Source of the DNA: Photobacterium obscurum
Lineage (GTDB): Bacteria > Pseudomonadota > Gammaproteobacteria > Enterobacterales > Vibrionaceae
NCBI RefSeq assembly: GCF_026191635.1
Contig: NZ_JAKRRW010000033.1
Location: 1 to 47,176, forward strand
Length of the DNA stretch: 47,176 nt
Direction: 5' to 3'
Shown here: positions 8,764 to 17,639 of the stretch, in pieces
How positions within the stretch are numbered: the first letter of the stretch is position 1
Layout: every line of letters starts with the position of its first letter
Notes under the pieces: generated by a model
The model's database searches: none
What the model saw: the letters and a program-made list of their open reading frames with translations, nothing else
Told to the model about the DNA's origin: nothing
Program-made: the position numbers and the translations under genes

Positions 8764-10092
8764 ATGAAGCTTTCCAACTTAGCTTTATGCTGTGGATTAT
8801 TGCTAAGTGCACCATCACTATACGCCAATGATCCTTTTAGCGAACTGGATGCCTCTATTGAACAGCTTAATCAGCCTCAGGCACAAAAAGAAGCTGAGTT
8901 TCGTGAATTTGCTGCTGACTATCTGGGTGAGTATGAAAGCTGGCGTACTGAATATCTGAAGGAGTTCGATCAGTTTCGTGCCGAAGTGATTGCCAAGTGG
9001 GGTGACGGCGAGGTTTCTGTTAGCCATAAAAGTGTCGACTACAGCGACACTAAAGATGTAAGAACCATTGTGGATTACGCGAGTAATGAAGCAACTGTGG
9101 CTATTTTGGTTGAGCCGAATTTATCGGCTGAAGCAGCACAGCAGAAAATCCAGCAGATGGCGGATAAACTGCTGAGCAACGAAAGCTCATCGTTAGCTGA
9201 GGCATTAGGTCATGGAGCATTATTGCCTGACGGTAAGGTGGTCGAAAACCAGGTGAGCTTCTCTGAGCAAAAAGAGAAAGTCGCTAAAAATGTGATCATT
9301 GAGCAAACGCGTGCCCAGCTGCAAGAGATTGACAAAGAATCAGAATCTTTATTTGCTGCATCTGAGGTTATTGATGCTGAGTTAGTTGAAGAAGTCGCGG
9401 TTAAGAAAAAACAAGCTTTGCTGGCTCAAACCGCAAAGCGCCTGGAAAGTGTTGAGCAATCCTATGATGAAGCACGCAGCCAGGTGGCACAGTTAACTCA
9501 GAAAAAAATTGTCGAGTACCGAATTCAGTTACCGGCGAATGGACTGGGCAAGCGAGCAGCAAAATTTGTCGATTATGCTGAAAAAGAAAGTGAACGCTTT
9601 GATATTCCTGCTGCGCTGGTGATGGCGATTATGCACTCGGAGTCCAGCTTTAACCCCCGCGCCAAGTCACCGATCCCTGCGTACGGCTTGATGCAGATTG
9701 TACCGACCACGGCTGGACGGGATGTAAATGCTCGAGTACGTAAGATTGATGAGCCAATGCGTCCGAATGAACTGTATATGGCTGAAGTTAATGTTGAAAC
9801 AGGCACGGCTTATCTGAACATCTTAGATAAGAGCTACCTCAAAACCATTACAGATGAGAAAAGCCGACTTTATTGTACGATTGCTGCCTACAATACCGGG
9901 GCGGGGAATGTGGCTAAGGCGTTCAACGCTGATGGTTCTCGTAACATCAGAAAAGCGGCGAAAGTCATTAATCAGCTATCGCCGGATGAAGTGTATGACC
10001 AGCTTATTGCCAACCTGCCTTATGATGAAACGAAAAATTATCTGAAAAAGGTGACAAAGCGCATCTCTCTCTATGAGAAGCACACGTCATAA
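8764..10092 (+). CDS. MltC-like lytic murein transglycosylase (non-lipidated)
   Basis: The 442-aa exported enzyme cleaves the MurNAc-GlcNAc bond of peptidoglycan. I start it at the ATG at 8764, behind the Shine-Dalgarno AAGGA, because an upstream start at 8707 would read through the terminator hairpin. The signal peptide ends in SLYA and has no lipobox, unlike MltC of E. coli. Residues about 20-220 match the DUF3393-type N-terminal region of MltC, including helical Glu/Lys-rich stretches. The SLT domain follows, with catalytic Glu293 in HSESSFNPRAKSP, then AYGLMQIVPTTAGRD and CTIAAYNTGAGNVAKAF. Its neighbours are envelope lipoproteins, which could be accessory factors. Confidence 0.9.
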   Translation: MKLSNLALCCGLLLSAPSLYANDPFSELDASIEQLNQPQAQKEAEFREFAADYLGEYESWRTEYLKEFDQFRAEVIAKWGDGEVSVSHKSVDYSDTKDVRTIVDYASNEATVAILVEPNLSAEAAQQKIQQMADKLLSNESSSLAEALGHGALLPDGKVVENQVSFSEQKEKVAKNVIIEQTRAQLQEIDKESESLFAASEVIDAELVEEVAVKKKQALLAQTAKRLESVEQSYDEARSQVAQLTQKKIVEYRIQLPANGLGKRAAKFVDYAEKESERFDIPAALVMAIMHSESSFNPRAKSPIPAYGLMQIVPTTAGRDVNARVRKIDEPMRPNELYMAEVNVETGTAYLNILDKSYLKTITDEKSRLYCTIAAYNTGAGNVAKAFNADGSRNIRKAAKVINQLSPDEVYDQLIANLPYDETKNYLKKVTKRISLYEKHTS

Positions 10093-10142
10093 GAGATTTG
10101 ATCAATTGGCTATCTTCGTCAATTTTTCTTTTTCTTGCACTC

Positions 10143-10170
10143 AACCGCCTGTTCTGGGCGGTTTTTCTTT
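10143..10170 (+). terminator. Rho-independent terminator after the transglycosylase gene
   Basis: The arms AACCGCC and GGGCGGTT enclose a short loop and are followed by a T-rich tail TTTTTCTTTTTT. Confidence 0.8.
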
Positions 10171-10336
10171 TTTAAGGCTCTCATTATGTAATAAGCCTTA
10201 ATGTTGTGAAGTCGATTCATTTGGTCTGATTTTGATAATTCCTTTTCTAGTACCCCATGAGATTGGTAGAATTAGTGGGTATAGCAAACTCAATGACCTT
10301 GATCGCGTTGCGAAACGCTCATTAAAGAAGAACATC

Positions 10337-11422
10337 ATGTCTCAGAAACAGCCTCAGAATCCAACTGACAATGCCGACCAGAATCAGGCAAAAGCAGTAC
10401 GTTTAAACAAATTTATTAGTGATACGGGCTTTTGCTCACGCCGTGAGGCGGACAAGCTTATCGATCAAGGACGTGTGACCATCAATGGCCAAGTACCTGA
10501 AATGGGTATGAAAGTACAGCCAGATGATGAGGTGCTGGTGGACGATAAACCGCTACGTGCCAAAGAAAAACCAATTTACATCGCGCTGAACAAACCGACG
10601 GGGATTACCTGTACCACCGAGCGCCATGTGAAAGACAATATTGTTGATTTTATTGGTCACCGTAAGCGTATTTTCCCTATCGGTCGTCTGGATAAGCCAT
10701 CCGACGGTCTGATCTTCCTGACCAACGACGGTGACATCGTCAACAAGATTCTTCGTGCGGGGAACTCGCATGAGAAAGAATACGTGGTACGTGTTGATAA
10801 GCCGATCACCCAGGAATTTATCGACAAAATGGCCTCTGGTGTCGAGATCCTCGATACCGTGACGTTGCCATGTAAAGTCACCAAGGAAACGACATATTCA
10901 TTCCGTATCGTGCTGACACAGGGCCTAAACCGCCAGATCCGTCGTATGTGTGAGGCGCTGGGTTATGATGTTTTCAAGCTGCGCCGCGTTCGTATCATGA
11001 ACATCAGCATCGATGGCCTGCCAAACGGCAAGTGGCGTTATCTGACGGATGCTGAGATTAACGAGATCCACAGCCTGATTTCTGGCTCTAGCGGTACACA
11101 AGAAGCCTCGCAGGTTGATGGCAAGGGTCAATCCATCAAGAAAGCCACCGATGCCAAATTGTTTGACAGTCGTCAGCAAGACGCAGCAGAACGCAGTAAT
11201 GGCAAAGTGCAGTACAAAACGTATAAAGGCAAAGGTGAGTTTAACCGTAAGCGTCGTCCTGGCGAGCGTGATGATGCGCGCTCTGGTGAACGCAGTGGTT
11301 CTCGCCCTAACCGCGGTAGCAAGCCAAGCCACCGCAAACCGAGCCGTGACAATGATTTCTCTCGCAGCCAGAACTCAGGTTCAAGCGGCATCAAGAAGTG
11401 GAAATCAAAGAAAGAGTCGTAA
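10337..11422 (+). CDS. rluF: 23S rRNA pseudouridine(2604) synthase RluF
   Basis: This enzyme isomerises U2604 of 23S rRNA; in E. coli it also makes the pseudouridine at position 35 of tRNA-Tyr. The likely start is the ATG at 10337 behind AAAGAAGAAC, giving 361 aa; an upstream in-frame start at 10232 adds non-conserved residues. An S4 RNA-binding domain (RLNKFISDTGFCSRREADKL) leads into the RsuA/RluB/E/F catalytic domain with the catalytic Asp in IGRLDKPSDGLIFLTNDG and the motif GLNRQIRRMCEALGYDV. A long basic, Arg/Ser/Gly-rich tail (about residues 290-361) resembles the tail of RluF and RluB. The gene stands alone between two terminator-like hairpins. Confidence 0.92.
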   Translation: MSQKQPQNPTDNADQNQAKAVRLNKFISDTGFCSRREADKLIDQGRVTINGQVPEMGMKVQPDDEVLVDDKPLRAKEKPIYIALNKPTGITCTTERHVKDNIVDFIGHRKRIFPIGRLDKPSDGLIFLTNDGDIVNKILRAGNSHEKEYVVRVDKPITQEFIDKMASGVEILDTVTLPCKVTKETTYSFRIVLTQGLNRQIRRMCEALGYDVFKLRRVRIMNISIDGLPNGKWRYLTDAEINEIHSLISGSSGTQEASQVDGKGQSIKKATDAKLFDSRQQDAAERSNGKVQYKTYKGKGEFNRKRRPGERDDARSGERSGSRPNRGSKPSHRKPSRDNDFSRSQNSGSSGIKKWKSKKES

Positions 11423-11731
11423 TGCTGTTATGAAGTTCGTTAACACGGATTAAAAGCCGCTCTGGCAAGAAAGATATCATAGCGGGAGGTTTCTCTCGCT
11501 ATGCTCCTCATAATCAATTCGGCACTCATTTCTTTAGCCAATATGTCAGCCCCTCTTCGTACTACTTGCTTTAAGAGCTAAATTTATTCCCAGACAATAA
11601 GATAATTTCCCCCCTTGCATTCCCTGCGACTAATTTGCACTATGTACTCATCAACGAAGTCACAGATATGGTATACCGCCTAGAAAAATTGGGTTGGTAT
11701 AAAGAAGCATTAGAAAAACACAGAGGAAGTA
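11423..11731. other. Intergenic region between rluF and aroC
   Basis: It holds a near-perfect hairpin CATAGCGGGAG (11478-11488) / CTCTCGCTATG (11493-11503) with a GTTT loop but no T-run, perhaps a weak terminator for rluF. A short ORF of 37 codons (ATG at 11668, stop at 11779-11781) overlaps the aroC start out of frame and would read MVYRLEKLGWYKEALEKHRG before running into aroC. It could be a leader peptide, a gene remnant or chance. I see no other feature. Confidence 0.4.
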
Positions 11732-12817
11732 ATGGCAGGCAATACAATAGGACAACTTTTTCGCGTCACTACCTTTGGTGAAAGTCATGGTCTTGCTCTG
11801 GGGTGTATTATTGATGGCTGCCCTCCGGGATTAGAACTGACCGAAGCTGACATGCAGCATGACTTGGACCGCCGACGCCCGGGTACTTCTAAATACACGA
11901 CGCAGCGTCGTGAACCTGATGAAGTAAAGATCTTGTCAGGTGTATTTGAAGGCCAAACAACGGGGACTTCTATCGGTCTGTTGATCGAAAATACCGATCA
12001 GCGCTCGAAAGACTATTCAGATATTAAAGACAAGTTCCGTCCGGGGCATGCTGATTACACCTACCATCAGAAATACGGCGTACGTGATTACCGTGGCGGT
12101 GGTCGTTCATCGGCCCGTGAAACGGCAATGCGTGTAGCTGCCGGCGCTGTTGCTAAGAAATACCTCAAGCAAGTTCATGGTATTGAGGTACGTGCCTATC
12201 TTTCTCAGATGGGTGATGTCGCGATTGATAAAGTCGACTGGGAACAGGTTGAGCAGAATGCCTTCTTCTGTCCGGATGTCGATAAGGTCGATGCGTTTGA
12301 CGAATTGATCCGTAAATTGAAAAAAGAAGGCGATTCAATTGGTGCCAAGCTGACAGTGGTAGCCAGTAATGTGCCAGTTGGCTTGGGAGAGCCGGTATTT
12401 GACCGTCTAGACGCCGATATTGCCCACTCTTTGATGAGTATTAACGCCGTGAAAGGGGTTGAAATTGGTGATGGGTTTGAGGTTGTCGAGCAGCGTGGTA
12501 GCGAACACCGTGACGCGATGACGCCTGAAGGCTTTAAAACTAACCATGCCGGTGGCATTCTGGGTGGTATTTCTTCCGGCCAGGACGTGGTTGCGCACAT
12601 TGCCCTGAAGCCGACCTCGAGTATTACCGTACCCGGCGAAACGATCACCCGTCAGGGCGAAAGTACTGAGGTGGTCACCAAAGGTCGCCATGATCCTTGT
12701 GTCGGTATTCGCGCTGTGCCAATCGCCGAAGCGATGCTGGCGATTACGCTGATGGATCACCTGCTGCGTCATCGTGGCCAGAATGCGGATGTGGTAACGG
12801 AAACGCCGAAGATTTGA
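11732..12817 (+). CDS. aroC: Chorismate synthase
   Basis: The 361-aa enzyme makes chorismate from 5-enolpyruvylshikimate-3-phosphate, the last step of the shikimate pathway, and requires reduced FMN. Family signatures are visible: FGESHGLALGCIIDGCPPG near the N-terminus, RRRPGTSKYTTQRREPDEV, the RSSARETAMRVAAGAVAKK signature and DPCVGIRAVPIAEAM near the C-terminus. The start ATG at 11732 follows AGAGGAAGT. The gene is single and is followed by a strong terminator. In E. coli and Vibrio it normally follows prmB directly; here prmB lies about 15 kb away. Confidence 0.98.
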   Translation: MAGNTIGQLFRVTTFGESHGLALGCIIDGCPPGLELTEADMQHDLDRRRPGTSKYTTQRREPDEVKILSGVFEGQTTGTSIGLLIENTDQRSKDYSDIKDKFRPGHADYTYHQKYGVRDYRGGGRSSARETAMRVAAGAVAKKYLKQVHGIEVRAYLSQMGDVAIDKVDWEQVEQNAFFCPDVDKVDAFDELIRKLKKEGDSIGAKLTVVASNVPVGLGEPVFDRLDADIAHSLMSINAVKGVEIGDGFEVVEQRGSEHRDAMTPEGFKTNHAGGILGGISSGQDVVAHIALKPTSSITVPGETITRQGESTEVVTKGRHDPCVGIRAVPIAEAMLAITLMDHLLRHRGQNADVVTETPKI

Positions 12818-12844
12818 TAATTTAGGATCCAGGACCCAGGACTC

Positions 12845-12878
12845 AAAAAGCGAGAGGCTTCCACCTCTCGCTTTTTTA
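12845..12878. terminator. Bidirectional terminator between aroC and the TRIC gene
   Basis: The stem AAAGCGAGAGG/CCTCTCGCTTT with a 6-nt loop is flanked by A-run and T-run, so it can stop transcription from both convergent genes. Confidence 0.85.
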
Positions 12879-12900
12879 AATCGAAGCGCGCTACTCGAAA

Positions 12901-13548
12901 CTAGGACCTCGGTTCGAGCTCTTCCTGTTCTACCTTGGCAACTTCCTCGAACTTGAATATCGGCAGGCTCCAGCTGAACTGTACCGCAGCTACTCGCACT
13001 GTAAAGCCAACCACCAGCGTCGCAATAGTCGTGATCGTTTCAGGCATCGCGAGGTATAGCATTCCGTAGTACATACCACCGGCCATAAAGGCAACAGATG
13101 CATACAGCTCTTTATGTAGAACCATTGGCGGGCGGCGGGTGATCAAGTCACGTAGCAAGCCGCCAAAAACCCCGGTAACCACGGCGGCGACGATACAGAT
13201 CAGTGGCGAGAGATTCATATCCATTGCAACTCGGCAACCAATGATGCTGAATACAATTAGGCCCAGAGAGTCCAGTAATACAAACACTTTATGAAAGCGA
13301 ACAACCAGTGGGGCAACAATGGTGGTAAACAGCCCCGCCATGCAGGTAATAACCAGATATTGTGGGTTTGCTACCCAGCCAAGAGGGTAGTGCCCAAGCA
13401 GGATATCACGGACCGTACCACCGCCAATGGCCGTTGCGCTGGCTACCAGCATCACCCCGAACCAGTCCATATGACGCTTGCCTGCAGCCAGTGCGCCTGT
13501 CATCGCTTCGGCTGTAATGCCGATAATATAAAGTGTTGTTAATAGCAT
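12901..13548 (-). CDS. TRIC-family trimeric intracellular cation channel homologue
   Basis: This 215-aa inner-membrane protein belongs to the TRIC/UPF0126 family (YadS and YicG in E. coli). It consists of two tandem repeats of about three membrane helices. The first repeat has GTVRDILLG and the second has FGGLLRDLITRR, each the Gly-rich kink and Arg-Asp motif of the family. The length is typical. The start ATG at 13548 begins directly with the first hydrophobic helix. Prokaryotic TRIC proteins conduct K+ in vitro, and some E. coli members have been linked to glycine uptake, so the physiological substrate is open. Confidence 0.9.
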   Translation of the reverse strand: MLLTTLYIIGITAEAMTGALAAGKRHMDWFGVMLVASATAIGGGTVRDILLGHYPLGWVANPQYLVITCMAGLFTTIVAPLVVRFHKVFVLLDSLGLIVFSIIGCRVAMDMNLSPLICIVAAVVTGVFGGLLRDLITRRPPMVLHKELYASVAFMAGGMYYGMLYLAMPETITTIATLVVGFTVRVAAVQFSWSLPIFKFEEVAKVEQEELEPRS

Positions 13549-13675
13549 GAGAAAAATTGATGTATGTAATTGAATGCAAGAGAAAGTGTGATTTTAGTCA
13601 GGGGTTGCCCGGACGTCGAATGAATTGTTTAACTCTATGCATGAATTGATTTCATGTGTGGATGGCGAGCAATAA

Positions 13676-13708
13676 AAAAGAGAGTGCATATTCATACACT
13701 CTCTTTAT
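13676..13708 (-). terminator. Terminator of the first fadL gene
   Basis: The stem AAAGAGAGTG/CACTCTCTTT lies 40-70 nt downstream of the fadL stop on the minus strand and runs into T-rich sequence on that strand (complement of AATAAAAAAG). Confidence 0.75.
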
Positions 13709-13747
13709 CGACTTACTTAGAATCTAGGGTGTAGATTCGGTCTGCCG

Positions 13748-15007
13748 TTAAAATTTGTAGTTAGCCTGTACACCGACCAGCCAAATGTTGCCGGTTGTTT
13801 CGCCTTCGAAAGAGCCTAATTGCTCATCTTTTTCATGCATAGAGGCATCTTTGGCGAAAATGTAAGTGAAGCCAGCATCAAAACTCAGGTTTTGAGACCA
13901 GTTATAACCAGCACCTAGGCTTAGCCATAGACGATCCGTTTCAGGGATTGTTTGAGTACGGTGTTCGTCGCTAACAGCTGATGTATCGTACGCAACACCA
14001 GTACGAAGTACTAAGTCATTTGTATATTGGTAAGTTGTACCTACGGCTAAACGGTAATTGTCTTCCCAGTTTTCTTCTTTGATTAGATCTGGCTTGGAAG
14101 AAATTGATGGAATATTGGCTTCAAGTTTGTCGAAGCTACTCCAGTCGGTCCAGTTAAAGCTTGCATGAACTGCAACTTTATTGGTTAGCTGGTGGAAACT
14201 TGCGATTTCAGCTGTAGCAGGAAGTGTTAAATCCATGCTACCAGCATAATCTTTGCTAGGTTTTTTACCTTGCATAGCAACCGTCTTATCATAGACAAGA
14301 CCTGATGCCTTGCCTTCAAGTGTTAGATCAACGGCTGAGCGGTAGTTTACACCAATGCGATTGTTATCATTGATCTGCCATGCTGCACCAAGCTGCCAGC
14401 CCCAAGCAGTATCATCACCTTCCATGTATTTAAGGTCTGCACCGCCAGCCGCTTTAGGTAAAGCGGCACCGAAATGACCTTCACCCATAACGTAGCGAAC
14501 ACCACCACCAACACTGAACTGCTCATTAATCTTGTAAGCAATGTTCGGGTTGATTTCAATCGACTTAACCATTGCTTGATTACCGAAACCAGTTGCAAGG
14601 TAATCTCCACCTAGCTCAGTTTCCATGCCATAGTTAGTTCCAAAAGCAAGGCCGACAACCCACTGGTCATTTACTTGGTGTGAAAGGTAAAGGTTAGGGA
14701 TAACTGCAGAATTTGCAATGTCACTTGCTTTAGTTGGTGCAACGCCATTCACTTTTCCTTCCACATCAATATTTGGATCGACGTAGATTGCACCTACAGA
14801 GATCTGCGTACCTTCCAGGTAGGTCATCATCGCTGGGTTGCGGAACTGGGTGCTGGCATTGTCAGCCATTGCCGCTTCACCGGCAAAAGCGCGGCCTAGG
14901 CCTGTTGCTGAGTATTCTGCTAGCTGGAAACCAGCTGCCATTACATTGGCACTCATGCCTAGAGTTAACGCTGCTGCCAAAGAAAGTGTAATTTTGTTTT
15001 TATTCAT
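13748..15007 (-). CDS. fadL: FadL-family outer-membrane long-chain fatty acid transporter, copy 1
   Basis: The 419-aa porin takes long-chain fatty acids or other hydrophobic compounds across the outer membrane. I choose the ATG at 15007, which gives a clean signal peptide ending in VMAAGFQLAEYSATGLGRAF; a longer in-frame start at 15046 adds a non-signal N-terminus. The N-terminal hatch motif GxGRAFAGEAAMADNAST and the NPAMM sequence are FadL hallmarks. The protein ends in NYKF, with an aromatic C-terminal residue as in outer-membrane beta-barrels. A second FadL gene lies directly upstream in the same orientation but has its own terminator. A FadR-like operator lies about 155 nt upstream of the start. 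Confidence 0.93.
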   Translation of the reverse strand: MNKNKITLSLAAALTLGMSANVMAAGFQLAEYSATGLGRAFAGEAAMADNASTQFRNPAMMTYLEGTQISVGAIYVDPNIDVEGKVNGVAPTKASDIANSAVIPNLYLSHQVNDQWVVGLAFGTNYGMETELGGDYLATGFGNQAMVKSIEINPNIAYKINEQFSVGGGVRYVMGEGHFGAALPKAAGGADLKYMEGDDTAWGWQLGAAWQINDNNRIGVNYRSAVDLTLEGKASGLVYDKTVAMQGKKPSKDYAGSMDLTLPATAEIASFHQLTNKVAVHASFNWTDWSSFDKLEANIPSISSKPDLIKEENWEDNYRLAVGTTYQYTNDLVLRTGVAYDTSAVSDEHRTQTIPETDRLWLSLGAGYNWSQNLSFDAGFTYIFAKDASMHEKDEQLGSFEGETTGNIWLVGVQANYKF

Positions 15008-15159
15008 CAGTCTGATTGTTCGCTGAAATTCAATGCCGCGAATCATACGCTTTAGAGTAAAAGCTTTAAGTAAATCTTATTCATCAAGGCCAGTTTGGTT
15101 TTATGTTCTGCATTGATGCTGTTTTGTGGTTGTGTGTCTGGTAAAAAGTAAGCGCATTA

Positions 15160-15176
15160 ACCTGGTCGGATGAGAT
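15160..15176 (-). promoter_or_regulatory. Possible FadR operator upstream of fadL copy 1
   Basis: The sequence ACCTGGTCGGATGAGAT matches 12 of 17 positions of the FadR consensus ATCTGGTACGACCAGAT, including CTGGT in one half and AGAT in the other. It sits 153-169 nt upstream of the fadL start. FadR control of fadL is established in E. coli and Vibrio; binding to this site is inference. Confidence 0.45.
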
Positions 15177-15296
15177 TTCAGCGTACACATGTATCTAAAT
15201 ATGGAGGTTTCAGCGACGCATTGTGCACTGAAAATAGAGAGGGAAATTCTACAAATAGCTTAATTGTCATATATAACAGATGTTTACATGTACAAC

Positions 15297-15324
15297 GAAA
15301 AAGGGAGCCAGAGGCTCCCTTTTG
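15297..15324 (-). terminator. Terminator of the second fadL gene
   Basis: The stem AAAAGGGAGCC/GGCTCCCTTTT with an AGA loop is followed on the minus strand by T-rich sequence. It lies 28-55 nt after the fadL copy 2 stop. Confidence 0.85.
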
Positions 15325-15351
15325 TTAACTCAAACGATAAAGTTCGCTGAA

Positions 15352-16629
15352 TTAGAATGAACGGCTGTATTGGATACCGTATAGCCATGCATTGGCACGA
15401 GTAGTTCCACTGACGCTTGAAATATACTCAGGACCCATCATCGGATTGCCTGGCGTATAGTTCGGGTTTTCGGTAGCTTCAGTTACTGATACATCTTTAC
15501 CAACAAGGTAAGTCACACCAAAATCAATGTTAGATTTGCTGTCTAGATGATAAGTAAAGCCGGTAGAGAACCACTGACGATCTGAATCTGGTACTGAGAT
15601 AGATGTTTTCTTATCTTGAGCACTGGTGTCGTACATGTAACCGGCGCGAAGCGTCCAGTCATTGTTTAGGTAGTAAGTACCACCAATTGCGTAGTGCCAT
15701 CCGTCTTGCCATTCGTAAGTGTTTAGCGTATCTCCACCTGTAGTATCTAACTGGTCAAAAGCACTCCAGCCAATCCACTGTACGCTATAGTGAACAGCAA
15801 ATAGCTCATTCAGTTTATGGAAGCCAGAGAATTCAGCCATATCAGGCAGTGGCATTTTTAGTTTGTCACCACTGATGTCAGGATTGCCGGTTTTTGATGA
15901 CGCATAGAACATATCGCCTTCAACTTCGATTTCTGGGCTGTAACGGTAGGAAAGGCCAAAACGATTATCTTCATTTAGCTCATAAACAGTACCGATGTTC
16001 CAACCGAAACCTACACCGTCAGCATCAACATCAAGCAGTTCGCCACCAAGTGCTTCATTTGAGCGCTGAAGTTTACCTGAACCATAAATTACATCTAAGC
16101 CGCCACCTACACTCCACTGGTGGTTAATGCGGTAAGACGCACTTAGGGCAAAGTTGACACTTTTAACGTCGGTCAATCCGCCGTATTCATTCGCTGGATA
16201 GTCACTGCTGAACTCGGTCTTTGTTCCGAAGTTTGAGTAGATACCTGCACCAACTGTCCATTTTTCATTGATCGGATGGATGTAGTAGATGTTTGGCGCA
16301 TAGGATGTATCGCCAACAGATTGATCATCAAGGCTACTTGGCTGAAAGCCTGTAGATGGGCCCGTATAGGTAGCATCTTTTACTTCGATATCAGTATCAA
16401 TCGCATTGATACCCAGCGAGATCGCTGGCGCATCAAATAGTGACATTGCCGCCGCGTTACGTGCCATCGCTGATGCGTTATCTGCGATAACCGCGTCACC
16501 GGCAAATGCACGGCCAAGGCCGGTTGCAGATTGTGCGTTAAGCTGGAAGCCAGCAGCCAGTGCTTGCTGAGATGCCATGGTGATTGCAACAGCAACCACA
16601 GATTTTGTAAACAGACGCTTCTTATTCAT
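15352..16629 (-). CDS. fadL: FadL-family outer-membrane transporter, copy 2
   Basis: The 425-aa protein is a paralogue of the adjacent fadL. The signal peptide ends in QQALA, and the mature N-terminus AGFQLNAQSATGLGRAFAGD is the family hatch motif, followed by NASAMARNAAAMS in place of the NPAMM sequence of copy 1. It ends in SRSF with a terminal Phe. The two copies are clearly diverged in the extracellular loops, so they may differ in substrate. A FadR-like half site lies about 90 nt upstream. Tandem fadL paralogues are known in Vibrionaceae. Confidence 0.93.
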   Translation of the reverse strand: MNKKRLFTKSVVAVAITMASQQALAAGFQLNAQSATGLGRAFAGDAVIADNASAMARNAAAMSLFDAPAISLGINAIDTDIEVKDATYTGPSTGFQPSSLDDQSVGDTSYAPNIYYIHPINEKWTVGAGIYSNFGTKTEFSSDYPANEYGGLTDVKSVNFALSASYRINHQWSVGGGLDVIYGSGKLQRSNEALGGELLDVDADGVGFGWNIGTVYELNEDNRFGLSYRYSPEIEVEGDMFYASSKTGNPDISGDKLKMPLPDMAEFSGFHKLNELFAVHYSVQWIGWSAFDQLDTTGGDTLNTYEWQDGWHYAIGGTYYLNNDWTLRAGYMYDTSAQDKKTSISVPDSDRQWFSTGFTYHLDSKSNIDFGVTYLVGKDVSVTEATENPNYTPGNPMMGPEYISSVSGTTRANAWLYGIQYSRSF

Positions 16630-16715
16630 ATTTATTGTTATTCCTAATCATATACTGCATTTTTATCTGCTATTTACTGCAGATTGCGCACGATTGTAGG
16701 GGGGGAGTATGAAGT

Positions 16716-16732
16716 ATCAAAGCAGACCAGTT
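16716..16732 (-). promoter_or_regulatory. Possible FadR operator upstream of fadL copy 2
   Basis: On the minus strand AACTGGTCTGCTTTGAT matches 10 of 17 positions of the FadR consensus, with a strong left half ACTGGTC and a weak right half. It lies 87-103 nt upstream of the start codon. Confidence 0.35.
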
Positions 16733-16867
16733 GCTAACGTATTGGTTGTTATTGCGAAGTTAACAGCGAGGGTGGGTGTGTAACGAATATTTGCTATAGG
16801 AAGGGATAGGTATATTTAAGGAATTCCACATGGGAAATAGATAAAATGCTTATATTTCAGGTGTTTT

Positions 16868-16906
16868 AAAGTGAACACTCTCATTGCTTATGGAGTGTTC
16901 ACTTCA
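16868..16906 (-). terminator. Terminator of the sigma factor/DUF3379 operon
   Basis: A perfect 10-bp stem GTGAACACTC (16871-16880) / GAGTGTTCAC (16893-16902) is followed on the minus strand by TTTAAAAC. It lies just downstream of the DUF3379 stop codon at 16923. Confidence 0.75.
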
Positions 16907-16922
16907 TTTTGTGGCTAACTTA

Positions 16923-17639
16923 TTAAATTTCCCAATTTAGGTTAGATTTTAGCCGATTGGCAACAGGCGTGACATCTTGGCCTTTATCTCCGACCACGAT
17001 CAAGCTTGCGTTCTGAATCGGCATGACAACCCCTTGCAAGCTATTGTCACTAAATGGCGACATACTCTGGCTTTGCTCTGGTACGACAAAAACGGTAACT
17101 TTTCCGCTGTCTGTGGCCATAACCATATGCAGGGCATTTTTATCGCCAAATCCACAATGGTTTACATAGTAAACATGACCCGGCAGGTCGGACAACTCAG
17201 AACCAAAAGGTGTTAGTTTGGCATTAACTTGCTGCAGCGATACCGCCTCATCAATCCCGTTGATAAAGGGTGCCTCTGTATAAACATGATCTAAGGCGAC
17301 CTGCGCAATCTCGCTGGTATAGCCAGGCGCTGGGGAAATTTGTGAATTAAACTGGCCGATGAACAAACCAAAAGCAAAAGCTACAGAGGCGGCGATAGCA
17401 AGGTGGAATCGCATTTTACTTTGAGTTCGCTCTGGCTGACCAGACTGATGAAATAAAATTCGATCAGCGAGGTCGTCAGGTACATTGACCTTTAAGGCGC
17501 TTTCTAGCTTTGCATCTAGCTGTAAGAGTTCATCTGACAACTTTCTGTTCGCTATTGATGAATTTCTCGCAGCGACCATGTCCTGACTATTATCATTAGG
17601 ATCTGCCAGGATACGACGACGGAATTCAAGATCATCCAT
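16923..17639 (-). CDS. DUF3379-family membrane protein, putative anti-sigma factor
   Basis: This 238-aa protein has a cytoplasmic N-terminal region (about residues 1-75, starting MDDLEFRRRILADPND), one transmembrane helix (about 80-100, LAIAASVAFAFGLFIGQ) and a periplasmic C-terminal domain with a conserved-looking HVYTEAPFINGIDE and one Cys in NHCGFG. It belongs to the family annotated DUF3379. Its start overlaps the end of the upstream sigma-factor gene by 8 nt, so the two are translationally coupled. The position and topology are those of a membrane anti-sigma factor, but no zinc-binding HxxxCxxC motif is visible, so this role is inference. Confidence 0.82.
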   Translation of the reverse strand: MDDLEFRRRILADPNDNSQDMVAARNSSIANRKLSDELLQLDAKLESALKVNVPDDLADRILFHQSGQPERTQSKMRFHLAIAASVAFAFGLFIGQFNSQISPAPGYTSEIAQVALDHVYTEAPFINGIDEAVSLQQVNAKLTPFGSELSDLPGHVYYVNHCGFGDKNALHMVMATDSGKVTVFVVPEQSQSMSPFSDNSLQGVVMPIQNASLIVVGDKGQDVTPVANRLKSNLNWEI

